The notes: generated by a model not told the origin, from the letters alone. A DNA stretch of 64,000 nucleotides from Ferruginibacter sp. (GCF_028288465.1 NZ_JAQBNR010000024.1:186001-250000), one strand, 5' to 3'. Counted from the first letter of the stretch, positions 42,491-51,260 are shown. Numbers and translations are program-made.

Positions 42491-43162
42491 TTATTCAATT
42501 AGTTTGTTTCGCATGCCGTACATAATCAGCCCGCCAATGGTTTTGGCGTTTACCTTGGTTTTCATATTTTGGCGGATTGTTTCAATTGTGCGGGGGCTTA
42601 AAAATATTGTTTTGGATATTTCCTCTGTCGTTTTATCTTCTGCAAGTAGTTGAAGAATTTTTATTTCCTTCTCATTAAAATGTATAGCTGCCGTATTGGT
42701 ATAATGCTGGCGTACATTTTTTTTCTGCATTAACTTGCCCATCACAGCCTTGTTCACCAGGTCATTAAAATAAAAATCTTCGTTCATACAAGTTAAAATG
42801 GCCTCGTATATTTCTTCCGGATCTGTTGTTTTTGTGAGGTAGGCATTGGCTCCCATCTCCATCATTTTACTAATCATCTGGTGATCATCGTACATGCTGA
42901 GCACAATAATTTTTATGCCGTCATATTCCTTTCTTATAAGCTCAATGCCGTTGATGCCATCAATTTCAGGCATCCGGATGTCCATCAATAATACCTCTGG
43001 TTTTTTAATGGCAATCTTGTGCATCATGTCCTTCCCATCTTCTGCTTCCCAAAGCATTTTAAGATTGGGTTTACCGGAAAGAGCCATTTTAATTCCATCC
43101 CTGAAAATTTTGTGGTCGTCGGCGATAGCTATTTTGATTAAGTAATCCGCAGAGATAGACAT
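42491..43162 (-). CDS. NarL-type response regulator B (REC-LuxR HTH)
   Basis: A 223-residue paralogue of the neighbouring regulators. The receiver has IADDH (Asp15-Asp16), phospho-acceptor Asp61 in EVLLMDIRMP, VLSMYDDHQ and the Lys of YLTKTTD. The HTH reads FNEKEIKILQLLAEDKTTEEISKTIFLSPRTIETIRQNMKTKVNAKTIGGLIMYGM. It is transcribed away from the 771-base non-coding region that separates it from the 7-TM/kinase operon. That region may serve as control DNA for both directions. Confidence 0.92.
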   Translation of the reverse strand: MSISADYLIKIAIADDHKIFRDGIKMALSGKPNLKMLWEAEDGKDMMHKIAIKKPEVLLMDIRMPEIDGINGIELIRKEYDGIKIIVLSMYDDHQMISKMMEMGANAYLTKTTDPEEIYEAILTCMNEDFYFNDLVNKAVMGKLMQKKNVRQHYTNTAAIHFNEKEIKILQLLAEDKTTEEISKTIFLSPRTIETIRQNMKTKVNAKTIGGLIMYGMRNKLIE

Positions 43163-43595
43163 ACAACAGAAGAATTAGTTTGGTTTGTCACTAAATTATA
43201 TAATTGAATTTATTTTAAAGTCACTACATCTGAAGAAAATTAAATTAGCCGGTATAAAATTCTCAATTCATTTAGTTTTTTGTAATGCAAATAACGTGAT
43301 TAATATTTTGTTATTGCGAACGAGTACTGAGTAATTATACTAACGTGCTCAAAAAAATCATACCACATTTATTAAACCTTACCATACCTCACCATAATTT
43401 GATCGCATTATTATGAGTGTTATTGCTATTGGTACTTTCAAAGTAATGTATCATCTGCAAACATCCTTGCCTGGTTTGCTCTTTCCATTTATATCTCCAA
43501 AGTATTATTAACTGATCTCGTTTTAAAGTTATCCTTCGTATTACCCTGCATAGCTAATTAAAAATCTACTTACCAACTCATCAGGTAATTACACT

Positions 43596-43632
43596 ATCGT
43601 ATGATTACGCAGTAAGATAATCGTATGATTAC
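43596..43632. repeat. Direct repeat ATCGTATGATTAC, two copies
   Basis: Identical 13-mers at 43596-43608 and 43620-43632, 24 bases from start to start, both followed within a few bases by a CAGTAA/CTGCAAA-like tail. Candidate regulator binding sites. Confidence 0.6.
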
Positions 43633-43643
43633 TGCAAAACCTG

Positions 43644-43659
43644 ATAGTAAATTTACTAT
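43644..43659. promoter_or_regulatory. Perfect 16-base palindrome
   Basis: ATAGTAAATTTACTAT reads the same on both strands and lies 12 bases after the second direct repeat. It has the size of a site for a dimeric regulator such as a NarL-type protein. Confidence 0.5.
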
Positions 43660-43802
43660 ACAGTATACGTAAAATTACCCATTTTTTTACTTTTTTTTAC
43701 CTTGCCTTTTCGCCCAAAAACCTTGTCTGCACTGTATTTTAACGATATCATACCTGGTGTTTCTGATTATACCCATTGTTTATGATGCTATTTAATATGA
43801 AG

Positions 43803-43880
43803 TTTACATCACGGAATCATTTCTAAATCCTTTAAACTAATTTTTTATGTACGGAACGCTGGTTAATTTACCTCACGGAA
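43803..43880. repeat. Near-direct repeat TTTAC(A/C)TCACGGAA, two copies
   Basis: Copies at 43803-43816 and 43867-43880 differ at one of 14 positions and are 64 bases apart, just upstream of the 7-TM gene. Confidence 0.5.
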
Positions 43881-43933
43881 CACGTTTATTCTAGAGATTA
43901 ATAAAGTAGGTTTTTGAAAAAAGTTAATTACTT

Positions 43934-44668
43934 TTGAGAAAACTACCTATTATCATAGAAATTCTACAAAAGATTAATTATCTCTCGGAGATTGCACCTT
44001 TCTTTCTTTGTTTATTATTCTACAAAAGAATTCTTAGCAAAGAAATAAAGGTTTTTTTTGTTTACACAATTGTATTGGCAATCTTTTTAGCTAGTACTTT
44101 ATTGATCATTAAATTTTCGAGTTTATACCTTGCGATTGTGGTGAGGTCTTTTTTAATACTTGAATTCATCCTTCTTTCTCTGGTATACATTTCTATATTT
44201 AAAAGTATTAAAAGTAAACAATTTATTGTCTTGTCAATCTGTTTATATACAGTTTATTGGATTTATAATTTTTTCACCATCAAATTTTCGGAATTTGATT
44301 TCATGCCGCTGGTAGTTGAATGTCTTTTTTTTACATTGTTAATCGTCTACTACTTTTATTATATAATGCAACATAATTTTACAACTCCATTGTATCAATT
44401 ACCCAGCTTCTGGATTTCTGTAGCCTTGCTGGTCTATTTTTCCGGCAATTTTTTCCTTTTTTTATATTCCAAATCTATGATGGGCAAATCAGATTTTAAT
44501 AAACAATATACCTTTATTAATAGTTCCATAACTATTATCAAAAACGCGTTACTTGGTGTCGCTATTATTGTTAATAAAAATACGATGACTCAAAACGAAG
44601 ACCGCCCCATTCCTTCCGATTTATACCTGGATAATTTTAAACCGTTTAATAAATCAATTAATACTTAA
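43934..44668 (+). CDS. Seven-transmembrane protein of unknown function, partner of a histidine kinase
   Basis: A 244-residue membrane protein with seven hydrophobic helices (about residues 19-34, 38-60, 68-92, 97-116, 123-147, 157-180, 193-212) and a short hydrophilic C-terminal tail. No ATG lies near the start of the frame; TTG at 43934 is the first usable start and an in-frame stop lies three codons before it. The gene ends nine bases before the histidine kinase gene, so the two are one operon. The arrangement suggests a sensor part encoded separately from its kinase. I know no named family for it. Confidence 0.72.
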   Translation: MRKLPIIIEILQKINYLSEIAPFFLCLLFYKRILSKEIKVFFVYTIVLAIFLASTLLIIKFSSLYLAIVVRSFLILEFILLSLVYISIFKSIKSKQFIVLSICLYTVYWIYNFFTIKFSEFDFMPLVVECLFFTLLIVYYFYYIMQHNFTTPLYQLPSFWISVALLVYFSGNFFLFLYSKSMMGKSDFNKQYTFINSSITIIKNALLGVAIIVNKNTMTQNEDRPIPSDLYLDNFKPFNKSINT

Positions 44669-44676
44669 GCTTACCA

Positions 44677-45507
44677 ATGATCTTTTTACAAGTTCCAGTC
44701 AACTCATCTTCGGGGTTTAACTACATCATGCTTTTTGGTACGCTTGCAATGCTTAGTTTAACGTTAGGTATCGTATTTTTTGTTATTTTTCATCAGCGCA
44801 GGGTTATCCGCTTTAACGATCAGTTGAAAAGACTGGAAGATGACAAGCAACAAATCTTGCTGAATGCATCTATTAAATTCCAGGAAGAGGAACGGAACCG
44901 GATTGCCGCAGATTTACACGATGACGTTGGCCCCCTGCTGGCTACTGCACGGCTATACCTGAATGAAAATTTGATTAACCAGGAGCCGGCCGTACAGTTA
45001 CAATCCATCTTCAGCGCCAAGCAAATTATTGATGATTCTATACAGCTGATCAGAAATATCAGTCATAGCATGATGCCGCCCACCCTCAAAAATTTTGGAT
45101 TGGAAAGCGCTATGAGCGATTTATTTCAGAAAATAAATGGCAGCGGAACCCTGAACGCCAGCGTTCGTTTTCATGACTACCGCACCCGTTTAAAACTCGA
45201 CCAGGAATTACTTATTTTCCGGGTTATACAAGAGCTGGTAAATAATATCATCAAACACAGCAGTGCAGGATTTATTCATCTCACACAAAATGCCAATGCC
45301 ACTCATAGTTATTTCAGACTCCATCATGATGGGCAAGGTATTGTTCAAACAGAGTTCGACCGGCTCAATCATGTTTCAACAGGCTTGGGGTTAAAAAATA
45401 TAGCTAGTCGCATTAAGGTATTGAATGGCCGGATTTTTTTTGAAATTGATCCCAGCCATACTTATTTTAAAGTAACACTGGAGATTCCAAAAGACTCAAC
45501 TTACTAA
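44677..45507 (+). CDS. Sensor histidine kinase, NarL-type (HisKA_3)
   Basis: A 276-residue kinase with one N-terminal transmembrane helix (about residues 16-38) and no extracellular sensor. A short coiled segment leads to the HisKA_3 dimerisation helix EEERNRIAADLHDDVGPLL with phospho-acceptor His81. The HATPase part has the N box VIQELVNNIIKHS, a G1-like HHDGQGI and the G2 box STGLGLKNIASRI. Lack of a sensor domain fits use of the upstream 7-TM protein as sensor. A response regulator gene follows 95 bases downstream on the same strand. Confidence 0.92.
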   Translation: MIFLQVPVNSSSGFNYIMLFGTLAMLSLTLGIVFFVIFHQRRVIRFNDQLKRLEDDKQQILLNASIKFQEEERNRIAADLHDDVGPLLATARLYLNENLINQEPAVQLQSIFSAKQIIDDSIQLIRNISHSMMPPTLKNFGLESAMSDLFQKINGSGTLNASVRFHDYRTRLKLDQELLIFRVIQELVNNIIKHSSAGFIHLTQNANATHSYFRLHHDGQGIVQTEFDRLNHVSTGLGLKNIASRIKVLNGRIFFEIDPSHTYFKVTLEIPKDSTY

Positions 45508-45602
45508 CTACTGCATGTCTCCAGACTTGCGGATTTGCCCGTTGATATAAACCGGTTAAAGAAAAACCGAAACTTTTTCATAAATTTGATTAACCAGTTT
45601 TT

Positions 45603-46253
45603 ATGAATCCAATTAAAGTTGCAATAGCCGATGACCACCAGATTTTCAGAAAAGGAGTAATTCTTTCTATGAGGTCGTACACGGAATTTCAATTTGTGTT
45701 GGAGGCAGATAATGGTGAAGAACTGCTGGCAAACCTTGCAGCAGCTGCGCCGGACGTAATTTTATGCGACTTAAAAATGCCACTTAAAGACGGCATTGAT
45801 ACTACAAGACAAATTACAAAAGACTATCCCCACATTCGTGTTATTATTTTAACCATGTACGAAGATGAACGTTTCGTAGGACACCTGATGGATTGTGGTG
45901 CTGCAGGTTATTTGCTAAAAAGTACTGATCCTGCAGAAATAAAAAAAGCCATTTTGGAAGTGATGCGAACGGGATTTTATTTAAACCCTTTTGTAAATAA
46001 AGTATTAATTAAAAAGAATTATAGCAGGCAAAAATTTAATCCTTCTCTTAATACAGAAATTCTTGTAACGGATCGGGAAAAAGAAGTACTTACATTGGTT
46101 TGCATGGAATTTACTGCTGCAGAAATTGCTCAAAAAATGGATATCAGCTCGCGAACGGTGGAAGCAATCAAAGACAGGATGATGGAACGCTTCGGTGTAA
46201 AAAATTCTGTAGGCCTCGTGTTTTATGCTATGAAAAATCAACTGATAGATTAA
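45603..46253 (+). CDS. NarL-type response regulator C (REC-LuxR HTH)
   Basis: A 216-residue regulator, likely the direct partner of the kinase just upstream. The receiver has IADDH (Asp10-Asp11), phospho-acceptor Asp56 in DVILCDLKMP, ILTMYEDER and the Lys of YLLKSTD. The HTH reads VTDREKEVLTLVCMEFTAAEIAQKMDISSRTVEAIKDRMMERFGVKNSVGLV. It shares with regulators A and B the late MK/MR-N(K/Q)-L-I-ending tail, showing common descent. Confidence 0.93.
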   Translation: MNPIKVAIADDHQIFRKGVILSMRSYTEFQFVLEADNGEELLANLAAAAPDVILCDLKMPLKDGIDTTRQITKDYPHIRVIILTMYEDERFVGHLMDCGAAGYLLKSTDPAEIKKAILEVMRTGFYLNPFVNKVLIKKNYSRQKFNPSLNTEILVTDREKEVLTLVCMEFTAAEIAQKMDISSRTVEAIKDRMMERFGVKNSVGLVFYAMKNQLID

Positions 46254-46455
46254 AACGATTATCGCTTACATCATTGTTAGATTTCCTTTGGTCTTTCCAA
46301 CATTTTTCTTCGTTCTTTATGTGAGCATCTCTTCTTTTATAATTTACCGAATGGCTGATTTTATTCCCCTTGTTTGCCTTCACGTTTAAGTCAATGCAAA
46401 TTTTACCTTTTGAATTAAATTCGTCCTGATAATAATTGGAAGAGTTTACTTCAGA

Positions 46456-47091
46456 CTAAAATAGCCCGAATAATTTAGAATCAATACTGGATATAATCTG
46501 CCCCAAATGTTCTTCATTTTCTGCAAATTTATTTTTATCTGCATCAATAATAAGCAAAGGGCCTTCTTTATAACTGTCAATAAATCCGTTGTAATAATCA
46601 TTTAGTTTTTTCAAATAATCCAGCCGGATATTTTCTTCGTATTCCCTGCCTCTTTTTTGAATTTGTGCCACCAACGTAGGTACAGAGGCCTTTAGATAGA
46701 TAAGCAGGTCCGGCGGCTGCACCATTGACTTGAGTGTTTCAAAAAACTGGTAATAATTATCAAAATCTCTTTTTCCCATTAGTCCCATGTCATGCAGGTT
46801 GGGTGCAAAAATATTCGCATCCTCATAAATCGTGCGGTCCTGTATCACTGTTTCTGAACCATGCTGAATTTCTAGCAACTGTTTTAAACGGCTGTTTAAA
46901 AAAAATACTTGCAGGTTAAAACTCCAGCGAGGCATATCTTCATAAAAATCATTCAGGTAAGGGTTGTGGTCAACATCTTCAAACTGAGGTATCCATTTGT
47001 AATGTTTACTCAACATTTCTGTTAAAGTAGTTTTACCGGCTCCGATGTTTCCGGCTACTGCAATGTGTTTTGGTTTCTTAGATTTGGCCAT
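46456..47091 (-). CDS. Deoxynucleoside kinase (deoxyadenosine/deoxyguanosine kinase type)
   Basis: Salvages deoxynucleosides by 5' phosphorylation. From the ATG at 47091 the protein has 211 residues and starts MAKSKKPKHIAVAGNIGAGKTTL with the P-loop at 14-21. The substrate Glu/Asp region is QFEDVDHNPYLNDFY, the DRS-like motif is VIQDRTIYEDANIF, and the lid is KRGREYEENI. It fits the dNK family of Drosophila dNK and Bacillus dGK/dAK. A longer frame up to 47154 adds 21 unrelated residues and is not favoured. Confidence 0.92.
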   Translation of the reverse strand: MAKSKKPKHIAVAGNIGAGKTTLTEMLSKHYKWIPQFEDVDHNPYLNDFYEDMPRWSFNLQVFFLNSRLKQLLEIQHGSETVIQDRTIYEDANIFAPNLHDMGLMGKRDFDNYYQFFETLKSMVQPPDLLIYLKASVPTLVAQIQKRGREYEENIRLDYLKKLNDYYNGFIDSYKEGPLLIIDADKNKFAENEEHLGQIISSIDSKLFGLF

Positions 47092-47215
47092 GTTGCCCCA
47101 CCCCAATGGGTAATTTAAAGATGATAAAATAATATAGTACTCCGACAATGACAAGTGAATGTAGCAAACTTTGGTATATAAACATACAAATGCAAAATTG
47201 CGGTTTGGTACAAGC

Positions 47216-48217
47216 TTAATAGTTTAATCCCATTGCTTCTCTTACCAACTGCATGGTAGCTTTTGCGCTAATACCTGCTTTTGCTGCGCCTTTTTCCATT
47301 ACTTCGCCCAGGTATTTTTTATCATTTAAAATTTCATTTATTTTACCCCGGATAGGAGCAATAAATTGCACCATATCTTCCGCCAGTTGCTTCTTCATAT
47401 CTCCATAACGAATAGAACAATTGTTATAGTCATTTTCAAATTTTGAAATTACGTCATCGCCACTTACGAGTTTCATCAAACTAAATACATTTTCAATGTA
47501 CTCCGGCTTTTGTGAATTTAACTCCTGCGGTCCTGCATCAGTTTTTGTTTTCATCACTTTTTTGCGGATTACATCGTCTTCATCCGCCAAAAATAAAGTG
47601 GCCATTTGATTTTCGCTTTTGCTCATCTTGCCACTACCATTGAGGCTGGGCACTTTTACCAGTTGCTGATTATAATTAAAGGCAAACGGCTCTGGAAAAA
47701 CTTCTCCGTAACGATGATTAAAGCGGTTAACGTAGGTCCTTGCTATTTCGAGGTGCTGCTCCTGGTCTTTACCCACCGGCACATATTTGGCCCTGTGTAA
47801 CAAAATATCTGCGGCCATCAAAACAGGATAAGTGAGTAATCCGGCATTGATGTTATCGGGACTCTGTCGGACCTTGTCTTTAAAAGTAACGGTCTTTCCA
47901 AGTTCGCCGGTATACGCCAGCATATTCAGGTACAAATACAATTCAGACGTTTCAAATACCTGACTCTGGCAATATAAAGCCACTTTATCAGGGTCCAGTC
48001 CGCAGGCGATATTTTCCGCCAATACCCTGTGCACGTTATCTTTTAGCTGTTTGGTATCGGGATGCGTAGTAAGCGAATGAAGATCGGCCACCATAAAATA
48101 GCAGTCATAATCTTCCTGCATTTTTACATAATTACGTATGGCCCCAAAATAATTTCCCAGGTGTAAAAATCCGGTAGGCCGGATGCCACTCATTACAATT
48201 TCTTGTTTTTTACTCAT
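47216..48217 (-). CDS. trpS: Tryptophanyl-tRNA synthetase
   Basis: Charges tRNA-Trp. From the ATG at 48217 the protein has 333 residues and starts MSKKQEIVMSGIRPTGFLHLGNYFGA, which contains the HIGH-equivalent. The KMSKS loop is GSGKMSKSEN. Other marks are DLHSLTTH, the GKDQEQHLEIARTYVNRFN block and LTYPVLMAADILLH. A TATCTTTG box on the minus strand at 48233-48226 just before the start may be its -7 element. An upstream in-frame start at 48244 adds nine residues and is less likely. Confidence 0.95.
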   Translation of the reverse strand: MSKKQEIVMSGIRPTGFLHLGNYFGAIRNYVKMQEDYDCYFMVADLHSLTTHPDTKQLKDNVHRVLAENIACGLDPDKVALYCQSQVFETSELYLYLNMLAYTGELGKTVTFKDKVRQSPDNINAGLLTYPVLMAADILLHRAKYVPVGKDQEQHLEIARTYVNRFNHRYGEVFPEPFAFNYNQQLVKVPSLNGSGKMSKSENQMATLFLADEDDVIRKKVMKTKTDAGPQELNSQKPEYIENVFSLMKLVSGDDVISKFENDYNNCSIRYGDMKKQLAEDMVQFIAPIRGKINEILNDKKYLGEVMEKGAAKAGISAKATMQLVREAMGLNY

Positions 48218-48335
48218 AAAGACGGCAAAGATAACAAAACACAATAGTCTTAAGCCATATCTGTAAAGGAAAAAAATTGGCTGCCATTCATATAAATTCA
48301 GTAGGTCTGTCAGCCTAATCCTTTATTTTTGTTTG

Positions 48336-48626
48336 ATGGAAGTAAATGATACCCTGGTAGATAAAATTGCGCACCTGGCAAGGCTTCAGTTTAATGATAT
48401 TGAAAAAGCAAGTATTAAAACAGATTTGCAAAAAATGATTGCTTTTGTAGAAAAGCTGAATGAGCTGGACACGACAGGAGTAGCTCCGCTGCTGCATATG
48501 AGCGATAATATAAACGTGTTGCGGGAAGACGAAGTAAAAGGAAGCATCAGCAGGGAGGAAGGATTAAAAAATGCTCCGCTGCACGATGAGGAGTTTTTTA
48601 AAGTGCCTAAAGTAATCAAAAAATAA
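48336..48626 (+). CDS. gatC: Asp-tRNA(Asn)/Glu-tRNA(Gln) amidotransferase subunit C
   Basis: Small stabilising subunit of the GatCAB amidotransferase that makes Gln-tRNA and Asn-tRNA by transamidation. The 96-residue protein has the family pattern VDKIAHLARLQF at the start, MIAFVEKLNELDTTGVAPLLH in the middle and LREDEVKGSISREEGLKNAPLHDEEFFKVPKVI at the end. gatA and gatB are not adjacent. A TATTTTTG box at 48324-48331 ends only four bases before the ATG, which would give a leaderless or nearly leaderless mRNA. Confidence 0.93.
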   Translation: MEVNDTLVDKIAHLARLQFNDIEKASIKTDLQKMIAFVEKLNELDTTGVAPLLHMSDNINVLREDEVKGSISREEGLKNAPLHDEEFFKVPKVIKK

Positions 48627-48727
48627 ACGGCCATGCGTCTTAATGGCACATCGCTTAAATTTATTAATATACAACCTTACCGGCTTTTACCAGTAATCAT
48701 TTAGCAAATCAATAAATCAATATCACC

Positions 48728-49441
48728 ATGCAGGGCATTATTCATCTGGAAAATATTTGCAAAAGCTATTATTTAGGCAAGCAGGAGTTGCAGGTACTAA
48801 AAGGCATTAACATTGATATTTTTAAGAACGAGTATGTAGCATTGATGGGACCGAGTGGCTCCGGAAAATCTACCCTGATGAATATTTTAGGATGCCTGGA
48901 TACACCCACCAGCGGCCGGTACATTTTAAATGGCCATGATGTTAGCCGGATGATTGACAACGACCTGGCCGAGATACGCAACAAAGAAATTGGCTTTGTT
49001 TTTCAGCAATTTAATTTACTTCCCAGGTTAACCGCAGCAGAAAACGTAGCGCTGCCGCTCATTTACAGCGGCATTGCAAAAAAGGAAAGAATGGACAGGG
49101 CCAGGGAAGTTTTACATAAAGTAAAACTAGATGACAGAAGCCACCATAAACCAAACGAATTAAGTGGCGGACAGTGCCAGCGTGTAGCGATTGCGAGGGC
49201 TCTGATAAATGATCCTGCCATTATTTTGGCAGATGAACCTACAGGAAACCTGGATTCTAAAACCTCCTACGAAATAATGGATATCCTGGGCAAAATTCAC
49301 AATGATGGCAACACGGTAGTACTGGTAACGCACGAAGAAGACATTGCCGGATTTGCACACCGGGTAGTGCGTTTACGAGACGGTTTGATTGAAACGGACA
49401 GGGTAAATTCCAATCCATCTGTTATTGCACAACCGGCTTAA
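48728..49441 (+). CDS. ABC transporter ATP-binding protein (LolD/MacB type)
   Basis: A 237-residue ATPase of the LolD/MacB/FtsE class. Walker [10 protein letters not shown] (41-49), Q-loop FQQFNLLP, signature [15 protein letters not shown], Walker [13 protein letters not shown] and the switch His in VLVTHEED are all intact. Cys replaces the usual Gln in the signature. Such ATPases pair with FtsX-like permeases for lipoprotein or peptide export or cell-envelope tasks. No permease gene is adjacent, so the substrate is unknown. It lies alone between gatC and the corrinoid adenosyltransferase gene. Confidence 0.92.
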   Translation: MQGIIHLENICKSYYLGKQELQVLKGINIDIFKNEYVALMGPSGSGKSTLMNILGCLDTPTSGRYILNGHDVSRMIDNDLAEIRNKEIGFVFQQFNLLPRLTAAENVALPLIYSGIAKKERMDRAREVLHKVKLDDRSHHKPNELSGGQCQRVAIARALINDPAIILADEPTGNLDSKTSYEIMDILGKIHNDGNTVVLVTHEEDIAGFAHRVVRLRDGLIETDRVNSNPSVIAQPA

Positions 49442-49509
49442 TGCTTTTATCTATAAACTTATTGAGTGTTTCGTTGTTTGCTTTGCTATAATTCAATCTA
49501 CTAAACTAT

Positions 49510-50073
49510 ATGGCAGCAAAGATTTATACTAAAACCGGCGACCTGGGAACAACCAGTTTAATCGGTGGAACAAAAGTGCCCAAAAATCATTTACGCATTG
49601 AAACCTATGGCACGGTGGATGAATTGAATTCTTACATTGGCCTTGTAAGTGATCTTATTAAAGATGCCCATTCTAAAATTATTTTAAAAGAAATTCAGGA
49701 CCGTCTATTTACTGTTGGTTCTTCACTGGCATGCGATCCCGATAAAGAACCATTGATGAAAATCCCTGATCTTAAACAGGATGATGTGGTATTGTTGGAA
49801 AAGGAAATAGATCGCATGAACGAGATGCTGCCAGCTATGAAACATTTTATATTGCCGGGTGGCCACGTTGCTGTTTCCACAACCCATGTGGCAAGGTGCA
49901 TTTGCAGGCGTGCAGAACGTTTGTGCGTGAATATGCAGGAACACGAACTATTTGTTGAGCCATTGGTTATTAAATACATCAACCGATTGAGTGATTATCT
50001 TTTTATTTTGGCCAGATACATAGGTTATCAGTTACACGTGCAGGAAATTGCCTGGAAACCGCGGATAAACTGA
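49510..50073 (+). CDS. Corrinoid (cob(I)alamin) adenosyltransferase, PduO type
   Basis: Adds the adenosyl group of ATP to cob(I)alamin to form coenzyme B12. The 187-residue PduO/MMAB-type protein starts with the ATP-binding motif KIYTKTGDLGTTSLIGGTKVPKNHLRIETYGTVDELNSYIG. The later motifs THVARCICRRAERLC and INRLSDYLFILARY contain the Arg and Asn residues that hold ATP and corrin. The neighbouring genes have no B12 role, so it probably serves salvage for enzymes such as methylmalonyl-CoA mutase encoded elsewhere. Confidence 0.94.
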   Translation: MAAKIYTKTGDLGTTSLIGGTKVPKNHLRIETYGTVDELNSYIGLVSDLIKDAHSKIILKEIQDRLFTVGSSLACDPDKEPLMKIPDLKQDDVVLLEKEIDRMNEMLPAMKHFILPGGHVAVSTTHVARCICRRAERLCVNMQEHELFVEPLVIKYINRLSDYLFILARYIGYQLHVQEIAWKPRIN

Positions 50074-50229
50074 CAATTAATAATTATTAAATGGCTAATT
50101 AGTTTTTTGGCTGCGAAAAATCCTAAAAAATTTTGTAATCAATCCCGTAACGAAATAAGCCCGCGTCGCATAATACATAAGCTCCAGCTAACTGGCAGCA
50201 TTATCCATTAACCAATTATCCATTATTGC

Positions 50230-50889
50230 TTATAAATTATCCACTATCCTGCCGTCTTTCATGTGCAAAATACGGTCGCTCATTTGGGCAAGTTCCTCAT
50301 TGTGTGTTACAATTAAAAAAGTCTGTTGAAACTGATTCCTGAGTTGAATAAAAAGTTGGTGTAATTCTTTTGCATTGGCACTGTCAAGGTTGCCCGTTGG
50401 CTCATCTGCCATAACGATTAAGGGGTCGTTTATTAAGGCTCTGGCCACAGCTACCCTTTGCTGTTCGCCACCTGAAAGTTGCTGTGGTTTGTTTTCAATC
50501 CGGTTAGAAAGACCTAAAGTTGTTAACAATTGGATGGCTTTTTCTTTAATCTCCGATTTTTTTTTGCCCGCGATCCAGCCTGGAATACATACATTTTCAA
50601 CAGCCGTAAACTCAGGTAATAAGTGATGAAACTGAAAAACGAAGCCAATATTTTTGTTACGAAATGCAGCCAGTTTTTTCCCGCTGAGCTTTTCTATCCT
50701 TTCCCCGGCCAGCAACACAGAGCCTTTATCAGCCGTATCCAAAGTGCCAAGAATGTGCAGCAGCGTGCTTTTACCTGCACCTGACGATCCGACGATACTT
50801 ACAATTTCCGCCTTTTTTATGTTGATATCAACCCCACGTAAAACCGGCAGACTGCCGTAATTTTTAATAATGTTTGTTGCTGTCAGCAT
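50230..50889 (-). CDS. Lipoprotein-releasing system ATP-binding protein (LolD type)
   Basis: From the ATG at 50889 the protein has 219 residues and starts MLTATNIIKNYGSLPVLRGVDINI. Walker A GSSGAGKST (34-42), Q-loop FQFHHLLPEF, signature LSGGEQQRVAVARAL, Walker [13 protein letters not shown] and the switch His in IVTHNEEL are present. FQFHHLLPEFTAVENV and the short length are typical of LolD. The start at 50937 would add an AT-rich repeat-derived extension and is rejected. No LolC/E permease is adjacent; in Bacteroidota these genes are often apart. Confidence 0.92.
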   Translation of the reverse strand: MLTATNIIKNYGSLPVLRGVDINIKKAEIVSIVGSSGAGKSTLLHILGTLDTADKGSVLLAGERIEKLSGKKLAAFRNKNIGFVFQFHHLLPEFTAVENVCIPGWIAGKKKSEIKEKAIQLLTTLGLSNRIENKPQQLSGGEQQRVAVARALINDPLIVMADEPTGNLDSANAKELHQLFIQLRNQFQQTFLIVTHNEELAQMSDRILHMKDGRIVDNL

Positions 50890-50985
50890 CTGGCTAAAGT
50901 AATTAATAATTAATAATTTAAGGACAATTAAGAACACTATTTACCCGTTTAAAATAAAAAATCAAACCAAGGGTGAAAAAACACA

Positions 50986-51016
50986 TTTGTTTAATTCCAC
51001 CAAACTTTTACATTTG
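50986..51016 (+). promoter_or_regulatory. Bacteroidota-type promoter of the DUF2795 gene
   Basis: TTTG at 50986-50989, 19 bases, TACATTTG at 51009-51016, then C: a full match to the -33/-7 consensus. The expected start near 51022 leaves about 17 bases before the ATG. Confidence 0.7.
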
Positions 51017-51038
51017 CAAAAAATTAAACCATTAAGCG

Positions 51039-51260
51039 ATGTTTTGGACACTAGAATTGGCCTCTCATTTAGAAGATGCTCCCTGGCCGGCAACAAAGGA
51101 TGAACTGATAGATTTTAGTATCCGCAGCGGTGCTCCTATTGAAGTAATTGAGAACCTGCAGGAACTGGAGGATGAAGGTGAAATTTATGAAGGGCTGGAA
51201 GATATCTGGCCTGATTATCCAAGCCAGGAAGACTTCTTTTTCAATGAGGATGAATATTAA
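51039..51260 (+). CDS. DUF2795 domain small acidic protein
   Basis: A 73-residue cytoplasmic protein. LEDAPWPATKDELIDFSIRSGAPIEVIENLQELEDEGEIYEGLEDIW matches the DUF2795 pattern (a Pro-Ala-Thr-Lys start, then Leu-Ile, a Gly-Ala-Pro turn and evenly spaced Leu). The tail PSQEDFFFNEDEY is strongly acidic. Function of the family is not known. It is monocistronic with its own strong promoter and a following hairpin, which suggests that it is well expressed. Confidence 0.85.
   Translation: MFWTLELASHLEDAPWPATKDELIDFSIRSGAPIEVIENLQELEDEGEIYEGLEDIWPDYPSQEDFFFNEDEY

Larger units (their letters stand above)
43163..43933. other. 771-base AT-rich non-coding region with repeats
   Basis: I find no gene of any size with family likeness here on either strand; stops are dense in all frames. 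It holds two copies of a 13-base direct repeat, a 16-base perfect palindrome and two copies of a 14-base near repeat, listed separately. It lies between divergent regulatory genes, so it may be a large control region or decayed sequence. Confidence 0.6.

Noticed and set aside
47092..47154. 21-residue extension of the deoxynucleoside kinase
   Set aside because: No homology expected; MAKSKKPKHIAVAGNIG is a normal start for the family.
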